Of a stretch of 64,000 nucleotides of DNA, positions 48,896-60,919 are shown one piece after another. Both the position numbers and the translations under genes were made by a program. This stretch comes from Effrenium voratum (taxonomy: Eukaryota; Sar; Dinophyceae; Suessiales; Symbiodiniaceae). The stretch lies in the NCBI GenBank assembly GCA_963377175.1, contig CAUJNA010000519.1:2501-66500 (forward strand), written 5' to 3'. The number at the start of each line of letters is the position of its first letter. Position 1 is the first letter of the stretch. The notes under the pieces are model-generated. The model saw nothing but the letters and a program-made list of their open reading frames with translations. It made no database searches and was not told the origin of the DNA.

Positions 48896-49439
48896 AGGCA
48901 CAACTTTACGTTCGGGCGAGGGATGCATTCATACGTGGGTTCCTTCATGTGCCTTCAAAACAAAAGTGCCTTGAATGAAATGTTGGGCAAGCAATCGTTA
49001 CAGAATAGTATATATCTATATACATATACAGGTACAAAAAATATACATGTACGCGTGTATGCATGTATTTATTTATGGTCAGAACGCCGCGCATGATCTA
49101 TCGTCCCTTCCCCTACACCAAAAACACTGGTAAAAACCAGCCTGCGGAACTGAATTCTGGTTCCGAAAAGCATACGGGAAAAACATCAAGGAAACAAACA
49201 AAAGGAAGGATCCTTGGTTCAGCCCAGCCCCATCTGTTGTCGTTTGTGTTCTCGACGCTGTTTGTTTAAAACCCGACAAACCCCAAAAACAATGTTTCTG
49301 ATTGATGGTGATAATTTGGGTTGTTTGTTTTTGTTGTTTGGTTTCAAATTCTGTTTTTTGGTTTTGCTTCTTGACCACCATCAAAACACCAGAAACATCT
49401 TGGACTTTTGGCTTTCTAGGGTTTTCAGCAAAGCCTCGA

Positions 49440-49712
49440 AAAACAAAACTCGAGAAAGCCAAAAAAAACAGGCTTCTCCCTTAAACTTTGGTTTGTTTGT
49501 TTTCTCTGTTTTTTGCTTTGTCGTTTTCCGGTAAAATTTGCAACCGCTGGAACTTTTAAAGGACCGGAGATGATGGGCCCCAACTGGCGGGCACAGCCCG
49601 GACCATTCCTTTCTGCCCACAAGAAACGCCGGAAGAGACCCTCACCCAGATGCACTTTTGGCGCATACACTACTTCAGCGCGTGGGAAAACACCTGTGAA
49701 CCAGGACACCTG
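49440..49712 (-). CDS. Candidate exon
   Basis: The exon reads SWFTGVFPRAEVVYAPKVHL, then GEGLFRRFLWAERNGPGC and ARQLGPIISGPLKVPAVAN. Protein-like composition; function unknown. The A/T-rich TTTTGTTTGG tract next to it is non-coding. Confidence 0.4.
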
Positions 49713-49754
49713 TCAATCACAGGACGCCGGCCTTTGCTCCATCACGCTCATCGT

Positions 49755-50000
49755 GGCATTGGCAGGGGCAGCATTTTGGACAGCACTTTGAACATGCGAG
49801 CTGGATCTCATAGCAAAGCGCAGCGCTTGACTAGATGTTGTTGCGCTCGCGCGGGCCCCCTGGTTTCGTGGCACGGGCAGCATTTTTGACATGCGACTGC
49901 AGATTTCGTGGCCACGCGCAGCACTTTGGACATGTGAGTGCTGGATTTCGTAGCACAGCGCAGCATTTGGAGAACTCCCCTTCAAACTGTGGGGCGTGTA
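49755..50000. repeat. Dispersed element, copy 1
   Basis: This copy contains three GCAGCA-TTT-GGACATG sub-repeats, GATGTTGTTGCGCTCG and GCGGGCCCCCTGGTTTCGTGG. The same core recurs at 51.36-51.67 kb and 53.09-53.23 kb. Confidence 0.75.
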
Positions 50001-50254
50001 GCTACCCTGCGCCGCATGGGCGGCAACATCGGACTCTGGAGCGGCAACGCCGTGGCCCACCTTTGGCATCCGTGTTGGGTTCTGCGCGCGACAGAAAGCC
50101 TGCCTGCGCTAAACAACCGAAATCAAAGGCGTTGCTGCTGCGAAGCAATTATTGAGCTTTTTCCTCCCTGGCAACGGCATGGACGGCTCTCTCGTCGCTC
50201 CTGCGACACTTCTGTCCTTTGCGTCGCCCCAACATCATGTAAGATGTCGTCTAC

Positions 50255-50430
50255 AAGCAAATGCACAAAAAGGCCAGAAAAGCGTACAAACACTTACACA
50301 TATGTACAGACTTTGACAGCCGGCTAAGACTTTTACATCTGAAAAACGGCTCCCATCTTAAGATCGTAAGCTCTTCTAAACCCAAGTGCAACTCATAAGT
50401 TGCAATAACCCCTGCGTGATTTTCGGGAGG
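50255..50430 (-). CDS. Candidate exon
   Basis: The exon reads SCPPENHAGVIATYELHLGL, then EELTILRWEPFFRC. It is short but well formed. Function unknown. Confidence 0.35.
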
Positions 50431-50952
50431 ACAACTTGGCAGTCCTTCTGCGCCACAGGCGCCCAATCCCTCTTCCTGATTGGGCCAGGCTCTTGGTCAA
50501 TCTTGCGTTCACGCGGAAAAGCGCCAGCCAAGCACCTGAATCAGTTTCGCGCGCTCAGCCGTTGTAGGCCTGCAGCAGCCAAGGATGAATCCTGCGACGT
50601 TACGCTGCAGCCATCTTGCGTGCCCAAACCCTGGCCTTACCGCCCTTCTCTCGTTGGGTCGGCCTCATGACCAAGCCGTTCGCGTCTGACTACTCCGACA
50701 ATTCCGCAAATTCTCCATCCTCTGTGCTTCCAAATGTGGCTTGCCACGATGGTTGGATGCCTCTGCCCCACCTCAGTTTCCACACCCCTGTGCGCAAATG
50801 GCGTCTCCGGCTCTGGAAGTTCTCCGCAGCTCTGCCAGCTTTCAGCCCAGCACGATTTGCTACGCGACGCAGAGAACACAAGCCGGTGTTCCCCACATCA
50901 ATATCGTGCGGGGCTCTCTTACCTCGTTGTCCGGTCGCCGCTGCCACACTCA

Positions 50953-51345
50953 CAAACACACTCACTCACTCACTCACTCACTCACTCACTCACTCACTCA
51001 CTCACTCACTCACTCACTCACTCACTCACTCACTCACTCACTCACTCACTCTCTCTCCCTCTCACTCACTCACTCACTCACGCACTCACTCACGCACTCT
51101 CGCTGTCTCTCTCGCACCCGCTCACTCACTCACACACACACACACTTGCTCACCCCCACCCCCTCACTCACTCACTCACTCACTCACTCACTCACTCGCT
51201 CGCTCGCTCGCTCGCTCGCTCGCTCACTCGCTCACTCGCTCACTCGCTCACTCGCTCACTCGCTCACTCGCTCACTCGCTCACTCGCTCACTCGCTCACA
51301 CGCTCACACGCTCACTCACTCCCCCCCTCCCTCGCTCACTCTCTC
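50953..51345. repeat. CTCA/CTCG tetranucleotide array 1
   Basis: Long CACTCACT runs shift to CGCTCGCT and CACTCGCT variants. A 540-codon plus-strand frame runs through it only because 12-base periodicity has no stops. Confidence 0.95.
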
Positions 51346-51357
51346 TCTCCCTTGCGC

Positions 51358-51670
51358 GTGCTGCAAAGTGCTGGATTTCGTGGCAGGGGCTGCATTTGCG
51401 AAGGTTTTCGGTGACTGGACGTAGTCACGGGCGCTTGTGCGGATTCCTGGTTTCGTCGCAGGGGCAACATTTTTCGACATGTGACTTGAGATTTCGCGGC
51501 AGGCGCAGCACATTCGACACGCGAGTGCTGGAATTCGTGGCAGCGCGTTTGAGACGCTTCTTTGGGGACTGGATGTTGTCGTGCTCGTGCGGGCCCCCTG
51601 CCTTCATGCAGGGGCAGCATTTTGGACATGTGACTGCAGCTTTTGTGGCAGACGCAGCACTCTCGACACA
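51358..51670. repeat. Dispersed element, copy 2
   Basis: The element sits between two CTCA arrays. It shares GTGCTGGATTTCGTGGCAGG, GGGGCAGCATTTTGGACATG and GCGGGCCCCCTGCCTTCATG with the other copies. Confidence 0.8.
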
Positions 51671-52235
51671 CTCACTCACTCACTCACTCACTCACTCACT
51701 CACTCACTCACTCACTCACCTCACCTCACCTCACCTCACCTCGCCTCGCCTCGCCTCGCCTCGCCTCACCTCACCTCACCTCACCTCACCTCACCTCACC
51801 TCGCCTCACCTCACCTCACCTCACCTCGCCTCACTCACTCACTCACCCACTCACCTCACTCAGCTCACTCACACACTCACCTCACTCACCTCACTCACCT
51901 CACTCACCTCACTCCCCTCACTCACAAACACTCACTTCACTCACCTCACTCACCTCACTCGCTCAACTCACTCACTCACCTCACTCGCTCAACTCACTCA
52001 CTCACTCACTCACTCACTCACTCACTCACTCACTCACTCACGCACGCACGCACTCACTCACTCACTCACTCACTCACTCACTCTCACTCACTCACTCACT
52101 CTCACTCACTCACTCACTCACTCACTCACTCACTCACTCACCTCGCCTCACCTCACCTCACCTCACCTCACCTCACTCACTCACTCACCCACTCACCTCA
52201 CTCAGCTCACTCACACACTCACCTCACTCACTCAG
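51671..52235. repeat. CTCA/CCTCA array 2
   Basis: CACTCACT runs alternate with CACCTCACCTCG pentamer runs. An internal block (51889-51975) is repeated almost exactly in array 3, and another (51843-51895) recurs at 52186-52236. Confidence 0.95.
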
Positions 52236-52840
52236 TGATTATATTAAGAGTCTCAGATCCATGGGGTTTAGACCTTACCTCAATTTATCTCAAATTATCT
52301 CAAATTTATCTCACCTGGTCATAGCCCAGCCCGTCCTCTGCAAATCTTGCCCACTCCTTTTCCAAATGCAGGTCCATGTCTGTCCAGTCACTTCTGTAGT
52401 AATACGCATCTTCCACCATGCGTTGGATCAGAAGGGATTTCGGTTGATGATATATTCGGGACATCATTGATTGAAATTGGTGAAGCTGAAGGCAACGCGA
52501 CAAACACACCGTTTGACATCATCACCGCCCCCTGATTGCTACGAGCCGACGCAATCAGGTTTAAGATCAGTAAAAACACAATGACCGACCATCATGCGTC
52601 AGCATTAGAACAAATATTTACAAAATGAAACGCAAAATCAACAACATTGCACGGCATTCATGAAGACACACATCATACAAATGACAAAAAATGCAGAAAC
52701 AAATCCCAAACATGCAAGTTGCTTTCAACCTGACCTACATCTTCGAGATAATTCGAGATAATTCGAGATAATTCGAGATAGCCAAAAACCCCCCAAATCT
52801 AGACCCCATGGATCTAGTACTCATAAATTGGTTAGGGACT
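52236..52840. other. Unique A/T-rich spacer between CTCA arrays
   Basis: There is no credible exon. A short GATAATTCGA tandem (four copies) lies at 52745-52783. ATCCATGGGGT near 52257 and ACCCCATGGAT near 52801 are inverted copies at the two edges, so the spacer ends in a short inverted repeat. Confidence 0.6.
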
Positions 52841-53083
52841 CACCTCACTCACCTCACTCACCTCACTCCCCTCACTCACAAACACTCACTTCACTCACCT
52901 CACTCACCTCACTCGCTCAACTCACTCACTCACTCACTCACTCACTCACTCACTCACTCACTCACGCACGCACTCACTCAGTCTCACTCACTCACTCGCT
53001 CTCACTCACACTCACTCACTCACTCACTCACTCACTCGCTCGCTCGCTCGCTCGCTCACTCACTCACTCACTCACTCACACTC
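52841..53083. repeat. CTCA array 3
   Basis: It begins with a copy of about 85 bp of array 2 (CACCTCACTCCCCTCACTCA and following) and ends in CGCTCGCT and CACTCACT runs. Confidence 0.95.
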
Positions 53084-53240
53084 AGGCGCAGCACTTTGGA
53101 TATGCGAGCGCTGGATTCTGGGAAGCTTGCTCTGGATGTTGTCGCGCGCTGCGCTGGGCCCCTGCCTTCGTGGCAGGGGCAGCATTTTGGACATTTGAGT
53201 GCTGGTTTCGCAAGGGCAGCATTTGAGAACACTCTAAGGG
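53084..53240. repeat. Dispersed element, copy 3
   Basis: It contains GGCGCAGCACTTTGGATATG, CTGGATGTTGTCGCGCGCTG and TTCGTGGCAGGGGCAGCATT. It again directly abuts a CTCA array. Confidence 0.8.
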
Positions 53241-55660
53241 GACTCGTCAGATAGTGCGCATGAAAATACGCACGACTCTCCGTGTCTTTCTGAATCTGGA
53301 GAGACTTTCGACCTTCATCCTTTGGCGAGCAGTTTCGGCTGGATGTAGTTGGCGGCAAAGCCAAATATATTGCGCCGGCAGACATTGGCGCAACAGAACC
53401 AGCACCAGAGCCGTCGCCATCACCGATATCGAAAATCGCAGGCTACTAGCCTTGCGACTGCGAACCTGCTACCAAGTCCAAGCCACCTACACAACAGGCC
53501 GGCAAAGTGCCTCTGACTGCCTTTTCTCTCTAGCGCTATTGATACTGAAGTCTTGGGCCATGAATGGCGCAAAATGCCACATTTATCCGACATGTCTTCC
53601 TAATCCATGCTTACAGTCCTTTCGCGCTCCAATCACAGCCTTTCGCGATGCGGGTGATTCAATTCACGGTAGACCCTTCTTGGTGCTCTCACTCTGGGCT
53701 GCAACTGGGAGCACTGTTCTCCAACACCCTTCCCACAGGCCCGCACCAGTCCCTGTGCTTTCCCAAGCAGTTCAAACCGAGAACTGTCATCTTGACAATT
53801 GACTTGTGACTTGGGAGTGCAGTCGCCGCAGCCCAAGTGCAACACTACGTCTCTGGAAGAAAAGTGCATGAGCGAATCGGGAAGGTGCAGCTGAGAAGCT
53901 GAACAGCCCAGACCTGGCAGAAGCAGCAGCTTGATCACACACACACACACACTCACCCCATGTAATTGATAGCTTTGCGCAAGCTGCATCCACGCGCTGC
54001 GGGCTCGTTTTTATGCAAGACAACCGTCTCCCTTTGGAAACCATATGGAACGCATATGTAGATCACTGCAGGCACAACTCAAATGTTCGCGGTTGCTTGC
54101 CTGCACCGACACTAGCTCGGCAAAACAATAATGGTCGAGAGACCACAGGGCGAAAAACCAACATTAAACTTAATTGTCCAGCTGGCAATTGTTCAACAGT
54201 AATTCAACAACCGAGCTTGAGTCAGTCTGTGCACAAAGCTGGCCTTGCTTTGGAGCAGCTGCTGTTTCGGTAATCATGTTCGATGAAGATGCATGTGTGT
54301 CTGTTTTGTCCACCTTCAACTATTCCAGCATTAAAGGGCGGGAACAAACTGCCAGACTGCAGCTTAGTTGGACTCTGCTGACAGAGACCGAAACCCTAGC
54401 CCTTGGCTGATCACATATGCGTTCGCTTTTGGCCTCATGCCCGCTTTGGCACCAACAGCAATTTACTTTTCTTGCGATGCGATTGTCATATAACAAAACG
54501 CGAACAACTAAGCGAGGGTCGTTCTGGGAAAAAGTTGCCGAACATGGTGCCGATCAAAGCTGGTGTAAGCGGTACGGGTCTCCAGGGTCTCCTGCCACCC
54601 TGGGGGCAGCGGCTAAGAATCATCTAGAGTCCGGGGCCAAAACTCCCCTGGACTGATGGTCAGGTTGATGACCCTCTTGTCCAGGATCACAGGCGCTTCA
54701 AAAATTGCGACCAGGAATTGTAGAGTCACCATAAATGGCGCGCCCAAGCGATGCACAGATATCTGAGCCTTGTTCGAGTTATTGGATTATCATTTTGGGA
54801 GCCCTTGCCATGTTGCAAGTTGTTGGCTCATGCTGCGTTTGTTGCTTCAGGTAATCCAGCTATTTGCCGAAACCAGTTTATTCATCGGCCGATTCACATA
54901 TTGTTGGTTGCTGCCCAGTTTGAACATGGCGCACATGGGGGCTCTGTCCAGCTCTGTCCCATCATGACAGAGAACACGCACAGCAGCCATGAGAGGACAA
55001 GAGCAAAAGACACTTCACGGCCTTTGCTTTGCATCTGTGCATCCTCTCATCCAGATAGTCTGAAGCCTTCAAAGGTAGCTTGCCACAATGGCTCCTTGCC
55101 GGCGGATTGAGAAAGTGACTGCATCTTGGATCAGCATGACCTGCTTGATTCAAGCAGGGTCATACATCATGAAACTTAGCAAACAAGTGGGCACGAGCAC
55201 GCCAAGGTAAACAACCTTCCAAGACACAGTAAACGACTTGTCACTCCGGGTTAGCTTCCTTGATGGTCTTCACAGCGATGTGGCCTCCATTGAAGCCACG
55301 GGTAGAGAAGAGATATTGGGTGAAAATTGGGCGTGCCTCAAAATGCTAAGCTCTCGTTTGGGTATGGGAAAAGGAAACCAGCTGATTGGGGGCCAAATGC
55401 TGAGACACACCCGTTGGGAGCAACATCCAGTAAACGGCCCGCAACATCCAGTTTCGCAGGCCCTGGGAAGGCAGTGATGGGCTGAGCCCTCGACAACTGA
55501 AACTAGTCACTGTCTTCCGTGAAAGCAATCCTGGCAGGTGGCAAAATCAGATCACGAGGAAGCGCATTGGACCTGAAAATTTCGCCCTCAGGGCTCGGAT
55601 CGCCGTGGTCAAAATCCTGCGGGTGGCTTCAACAAGCGGAAACCTCATGAGAACGTTTAT
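53241..55660. other. Interval with weak candidates only
   Basis: A plus frame at 53564-53809 and minus frames at 53633-54044 and 54962-55153 are open, but none has a motif or partner exon. A CA microsatellite lies at 53938-53953. Confidence 0.35.
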
Positions 55661-55679
55661 GGCCTAAGCAGTTCTTTTG

Positions 55680-55870
55680 ACCATTGCAATTGCACGTAGG
55701 TGGGTAAAGCTGCACGGTATGGCACTCATGGTCTCTTTCACCACGTACAAAACAAGGCCTTTGAAGCCTATATCCACTGCTCCATTGACATGATGAAAGT
55801 GAGACCATCTTTTCGTCTGCTTTCTTAAGCCAGTGTAGACTTCCAGCAGCATAGCCAAAGTGCATTCTTC
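55680..55870 (-). CDS. Candidate exon
   Basis: The exon reads ECTLAMLLEVYTGLRKQTKR, then WSHFHHVNGAVDIGFKGLVL and YVVKETMSAIPC. It has sustained protein-like character. Function unknown. Confidence 0.5.
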
Positions 55871-56015
55871 ACTCAACTTGCCTCGCCAGGAAAGCGTTGC
55901 AACTTCCGAATTACCTGCTCAGATGCCACACAAGTTCTATGTAGTCATCTGCGGCTACAACCATCTTGACAACGTGGGTTCCCTCGAAAGCGCTTATGAA
56001 AATGGTCAAATAGTG

Positions 56016-56017
56016 CC

Positions 56018-56087
<70 letters not shown>

Positions 56088-56088
56088 G
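56016..56088. repeat. AAC microsatellite
   Basis: About 24 pure AAC units. A plus-strand frame turns it into poly-Thr, but nothing else supports coding on that strand. Confidence 0.95.
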
Positions 56089-56099
56089 TCCAGCCCAGA

Positions 56100-57007
56100 T
56101 TAAGAGGTTTGCCACAAGACGGATCATATTCAATCAGGCAATGAGGTGTTCTTGCTCGTCTTCTAGGAGTTACCCTACATACAGCCCACTTAATGGACTT
56201 ACTAACTCTCATTGTTCACCCCTTACTATCCAAGGGAGGAGTGGTGCGAATGAGGCTTGTTAGATGCTACATGCTAAACGGCTCGCTCAATGTGCATCAT
56301 TGCATGTGCAAGCGTTGTCAACATAGAAGCATCGGCAATAATCCACAAACGTAAAGCTAAAGGAGCTGAGAGTGAAGCAACATGGTTCCAAAAAAATATA
56401 TTTGTGGAACACACCTGTGACTGTTTTGTTTCTTGTGGTGGTCGCTGTTGATTCCAACCCTCGAGTCACATGACATCTCTACACATGTGTCACTTGGCTC
56501 AAAGACACGGTGTCTCATGCGTGACGACAAAGCTTGCACTAATCTTTCTTGCTTGCTGGCTGGCTGCCTGGCTGTATCTTACACATGCCAGACAAAGCTA
56601 TACACAGGGCTATCTGCATGTGTGTTTATGTGTATATGTATATATTTGTATTGGGAGTACTCAATCAAGAATCCGAGCTGGTTTGTTGCAAGAATTAATG
56701 TGCTCTGATTCTCAGCGAGATACAGTTCACCAAGGAGCATCTTTTGTTCGACTCCTAGACTAAATGAGGACAAAAGAGAGAGGCTGTTTTGAAATCGGCT
56801 CAAGAGCACCCAACGAAGATGAAAGACTCTGATCTACGCAGGGAGCCGGCACCGCCCACAGGCCGGGACTTTCTTTTCGCTAGGAGTGGCTTTTCGTTCG
56901 AAGTGTGGGCACCTTGACTGTGATCAAGTGGGGAGGGGGTGACCAAGTGGGGAGGGCGTGTGGAGAGTCACATCCCTAGAATCTCCGGTCTCAGTCTCCC
57001 CGTCATC
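56100..57007. other. Interval without a supported gene
   Basis: Only short frames on either strand. A/T-rich TGTATATGTATATATTTG occurs near 56630. Nothing else stands out. Confidence 0.4.
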
Positions 57008-57484
57008 TGTTGCCACCGCAGGACAGGCCTGAGCCCCATGCTGCGTTGCAGGCTTGCAAGCCGCTTAAATTCTTGCGGCAAGTATAAAGTGGGCTTTAGA
57101 CGGTTTTAGAGCTTTATCAGGTTTTTGGTTCGTCTTGGGCTAGCTGGGGCGTGACCACGCTTGGCATTAGTTTCTGTCTTGCTTAGTTTAGGGTTGAACT
57201 TGGGTAAACTTGGGGGTGCCTTTGGGCTTGTGTCAGAGTTTCAGCAGTGTTTACTGTTGCTGAAGGGCGGTGTTCATGGTATTTTGGCTGGTTTGGCAAC
57301 AGTAAGCACTGCTAAAACCAACCCCAAAAGCTGACACAAGCCAACCCAAAAACGGTGGTCCAAAATCCAACCCTGATAAAGCTCTAAAGCCGTCCAAAGT
57401 CCACCCTATTCCTGCCACAAGAACTTTCGCGGCTTGAACCGCAACGAAGCATGGTGCTCAGGCCTGTCTGGCTGTGGCAACAAA
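57008..57484. repeat. Foldback inverted repeat (MITE-like)
   Basis: The left arm is about 57008-57256 and the right arm about 57296-57484. Matching blocks include TTGCCAC, ACAGGCCTGAG, CCATGCT-CGTTGC, AAGCCGC, TTAGAGCTTTATCAGG, GGCTTGTGTCAG and TTTACTGTTGC. Arms are imperfect and the loop is about 40 bases. No transposase is encoded. Confidence 0.8.
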
Positions 57485-57554
57485 TCAGGGGGTGACTGAG
57501 CCCGGTGATGCTAGGAATGTTGACCCACCCCTGCCACCCAACCCACCAACATGC

Positions 57555-57625
57555 CAACCCAACCAACCCAACCCAACCCAACCCAAACCCAACCCAACCC
57601 AACCCAACCCAACCAACCAACCAGT
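57555..57625. repeat. AACCC short tandem repeat
   Basis: About a dozen CCAACCCAACCC units. The complement GGGTTGGGTT recalls the degenerate GGGTTTAGG sequence at the right edge. Confidence 0.85.
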
Positions 57626-57959
57626 CTTGGAGCCCTTGCTGAGCTGCGAGCCACTCCTAGCCAAAAAAACATTGCCTCCTGCACCAGGCATGCTCCCTAC
57701 AAAACGGTTCGTCGCCCACTTCACAACCAGAAGGTCTGCTTAACGCTCTCTTTTGGGAGCTGTGCCTCAGACACCTCTGACTCCTGCCTCCAGACCTCGC
57801 TCTGCATCCTGCGCGAATGAAAGCCCGAAATATCAGTTTCAGAATGGCTTCCTAGTTCGGTGGAAAAGGGGGCCAGGATTTTGTTTGTTGAAAGCAACTT
57901 TGCCCCACTCGCCTTCGCTTTCGTCTTCGTGCATCCTGCTGCAATTGACGTCTGCGCGC

Positions 57960-58340
57960 CTTGGCCTCCTCTGCACTGCATACATGACAGTGTAGGCAAG
58001 CCTCCCCCTTGAAGCACCCAGCCGGCTTCAAGGCGTACGCAATGCAAGGAAAGCATTGGCCCGTTGAATGCAAATACTGTTGGCGGCTCTGCTGGGACTG
58101 AATGAAGCCAGGTTCCACTCCGCAGCTGTGAACTCTTCCCGGCGCCTGTGGTCCTGCCCGACTGACTGCATCGGAACCAGCGCTGGGCTCTGGCGTAGAA
58201 GCCAGCATCTTTGCCTGACCATGTGCCTGCATTTTGACAACGGCGAAACGCTTTTGAGCAGGGCGGCTGAGCAAAATGCGGATCAAAGATGCACCAAACA
58301 CCCGACTATGACCAATCTGTTGGCAGTGCTCAGGCAATCA
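57960..58340 (-). CDS. CCCH-type zinc-finger protein
   Basis: The frame starts with a Met at about 58337 and contains QYLHSTGQCFPCIAYALK, then PAGCFKGEACLHCHVC and a basic tail with ARRRQLQQDARRRKRRR. C-x9-C-x5-C-x3-H is a CCCH zinc-finger spacing, preceded by an H-x3-GxC-x2-C element. I recall single-finger proteins of this form as common in dinoflagellates; their role is unknown, and RNA binding is usually assumed for CCCH fingers. The finger lies at about 58051-57968. The frame runs on to 57852 with a weaker tail; a GT after AGGCGA could be a splice donor. The N-terminal 80 residues have no motif. Confidence 0.7.
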
Positions 58341-59399
58341 TCGACCAGCTTTGTCGTGGGATTTGGACTTGGATAGGCCCGGGTTGAGTCCTGTTTTGGG
58401 GACTGCCGTGCTTGCCCAACCTGGCAGCAAATCCAGCTGCGCCGTCACCTGCACCTGGCGACAAATACAACACCAACTCAATTCATGCTGTCCATGCTCA
58501 ACGTTCGGAATGGGGTACCGCTCTATAAACAAGCGCCACACGAGCGTCCAATTCCGCCGCCCGCTCACGCCTGAGAACCTGAGGATAATTGACCCGGCGG
58601 CAGGCTCAAGAAGACACCTGACAGATGCAAAAACGCTTCGCCGTGCCAGCAAAAGGGAGATGAAAACCCGGAGAAATTTGGGAGAAAGTGCAATGCCGGG
58701 ATGGTGCCACTGAGCTCCCTTCCACTGGCTCCTAGCATGTCTCATGGCCTCCAACTGAAGGCGTCAATGGCTCAGCGACCACTTGTGCTCCGCTGCGCGT
58801 CTCGGCCTGCGAAGAGCATCTTTAAGCCAAATATATGACAGGCACGGGGTTCTCTCCCGTTCGACCAGAATGTTTGCGCCTGCACTGACCAAGTGACCTC
58901 AGAGAGCCGGTCCAGGAATGTCTTTGTCCAGCTTAAAACAATCCGTCTCGAGACTCAGGAGCGGACAAGCGGCGTAAACTCCGCAAGGGCAGCTTGCAGC
59001 TGCGACTGCGTGAACTCCGTGTCGTTAGTCAACCTTCAATCAGCTCGCAGAAAAAACAGCCAGCGTACCCAAGAAGACGTTGTTCCGTGCGCTCTCACCC
59101 ATCGAGAACTACGCAGTGCCACGAAAAATGCCTCTACCATGTGTCCCAAAAAATATCCTTGCTCCCTCTCTCTGGCCATCCGAGCACGCTGCGCCAGCAC
59201 TGCGCCCAGGACAGTGGTGCTGTTCTCCGGCTCAATCTGCCAAGTTGCGGACCCATCAAACCGACATGCAAAAATGCATCTCGGGCTTTGTGGATCCAGA
59301 GCTCACGCCGCACAAAAAGGCTTACAGAGCTTGCACACGTGCACATGTGCACCCACGCACACACGCACAGATGCACACACGCACAAACGCACATACATA

Positions 59400-59402
59400 C
59401 AT

Positions 59403-59435
<33 letters not shown>

Positions 59436-59470
59436 CACGTGCGCCCATGCACGCACAAACACAGGCACGA
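59400..59470. repeat. CA-rich microsatellite
   Basis: Mixed CACACA, TATATA and CGCACA tracts from about 59335 to 59490, purest at 59416-59434. Confidence 0.9.
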
Positions 59471-59610
59471 TCGCGCGCGCGCACGCAAAAGGTAAACGGC
59501 CAGAGCGTCTGCTCCCAACCAGCCGTATTGCAGAAAGTCAGCACGAAGTTGATTCCCAGAGAGGTCCTAGCAGCTGACTGTCTTCCTGTGTGCAGCAGAG
59601 ATGAGGCGAC

Positions 59611-60850
59611 TTAGGCAAAATGCTCGTGAACACCGTCTAAAGTTGGGACCAAGCTTTCACACAACTCTGGCAGTGAAGCTTCTAGAGATTGCTCGGACGT
59701 AGGGCGTACTACTTTGGAAAAGCCATCTGAGTCAGCAAACTTGACATGTCGGACAGAACCCAAAGAGACAATCAACTGCACAGGGCTGTTCTTCCAAACG
59801 CTAAGACGTTTTTCCCTTGTAGTCTTCCGGTCAGGACCCGTTCGTGTGTGGCACAAGCATCTCAAACAACTGCTTGCAGGATCAGAAGCCGGAGGAAGCG
59901 GCATCACTGGGGCAACAAGCAAGCTACTGTCGCTCCGTGCTGTGGTAATTTTCAATCAAGCAGAGCTTATCAGGATACAATCGTTCGGCAAACAACTTAA
60001 GGTGTTTTGGGCGGCCGCAATGGGTTGGGTTGGATACTAGGCAAAAGATCTGATCACTGCAAGCTACGCAGAGCTCCTGCAAGACCTCTAAGCGCTGTAA
60101 GGCCCAGGGTCTGCTTTCATCTGCCTGAAGGCTCAAGCATGCGCACTGCGACCCATCAAACACCTGCGGCCATTGACGTGCCCGGTGGGCCTGCAGCGGT
60201 GGGCCCTGCGGCGCCAGGCCCAACTCCGGCGCCAGGCCCACGAGCCGCAGCTCAGCGCGCGCCAACGCAGCCTGCCATCCGGAGCACGTTCTGTTTATAA
60301 TCTTTCCGCGCGAAAAAGACACTGGCACCTGGCCCCCAAAAGACACGCGAGCCAGCCAAGCACGCTGGAAATTAAGCCGCTTCTCAGCATTATCTTGTCA
60401 TCCCTGTCGCATCCTAGATGGAGCAACAAGGGCTCCGCAAGTAGATAATATAGAGCTACTTGTCTTCGAACAATCCCTAGCCAAAGAGTTTGCTTTACTC
60501 CGCTACCCGGCAACACAGCAAAAGAACTGGCGCCAGAGCAAAGAAACTCCAGGTTCAGTCTCTAGGAGGCTGTTCAGAAGCTTCGGACTGTCACAGCCTG
60601 GCCTGTGCTGCGGGACAGGCTTACTGTCTTAATGTCAGCTCTCTGTGGGCCGACGGCCACCCCGAAAATCTCCCGAAACCTGTCGGCAAGCCATAAAGAA
60701 GGGAAGGATCCGAGATAGAATGCACGACAGCCGCGAGCACGGCAGGAGAATTTTGAAGGCACCCCCAGCATCGCCAATGCCTCAGCAGTAAAGCTCTTGC
60801 GCACCCTGCTGAACATCCTCAGCATCGCCAGCCCCTGGAACAAAGGCTCC
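59611..60850 (-). CDS. Unknown gene, 3' part with stop codon
   Basis: Minus-strand exons can be seen in three places. At 60.84-60.65 kb the segment is RVRKSFTAEALAMLGVPSKF then FYLGSFPSLWLADRFREIFG. At 60.29-59.95 kb it is GWQAALARAELRLVGLAPEL, RQWPQVFDGSQCACLSLQ, LQRLEVLQELCVACSDQIF and PKHLKLFAERLYPDKLCLIE. At 59.80-59.61 kb it is SPVQLIVSLGSVRHVKFADS, SEQSLEASLPELCESLVP and TLDGVHEHFA, then a TAA stop at 59611-59613. All have good composition. Exon joins were not verified and no family was recognised. Confidence 0.55.
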
Positions 60851-60919
60851 GCGAGACCATCAAGCTCAGCCGCTCAGCGGCATCAAAACTCATCGCATGG
60901 CAAATTGCGAAACTACACT

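Noticed and set aside
50616..52238. Longest plus-strand frame (540 residues, Thr-His-Ser-Leu repeats)
   Set aside because: It arises from the CTCA array, which has no stops in this period. The flanks have no coding character.
55860..56144. Plus-strand frame ending in poly-Thr
   Set aside because: The Thr run is a pure AAC microsatellite, unlike the codon-mixed stalks of gene A. The only supported exon nearby is on the minus strand.
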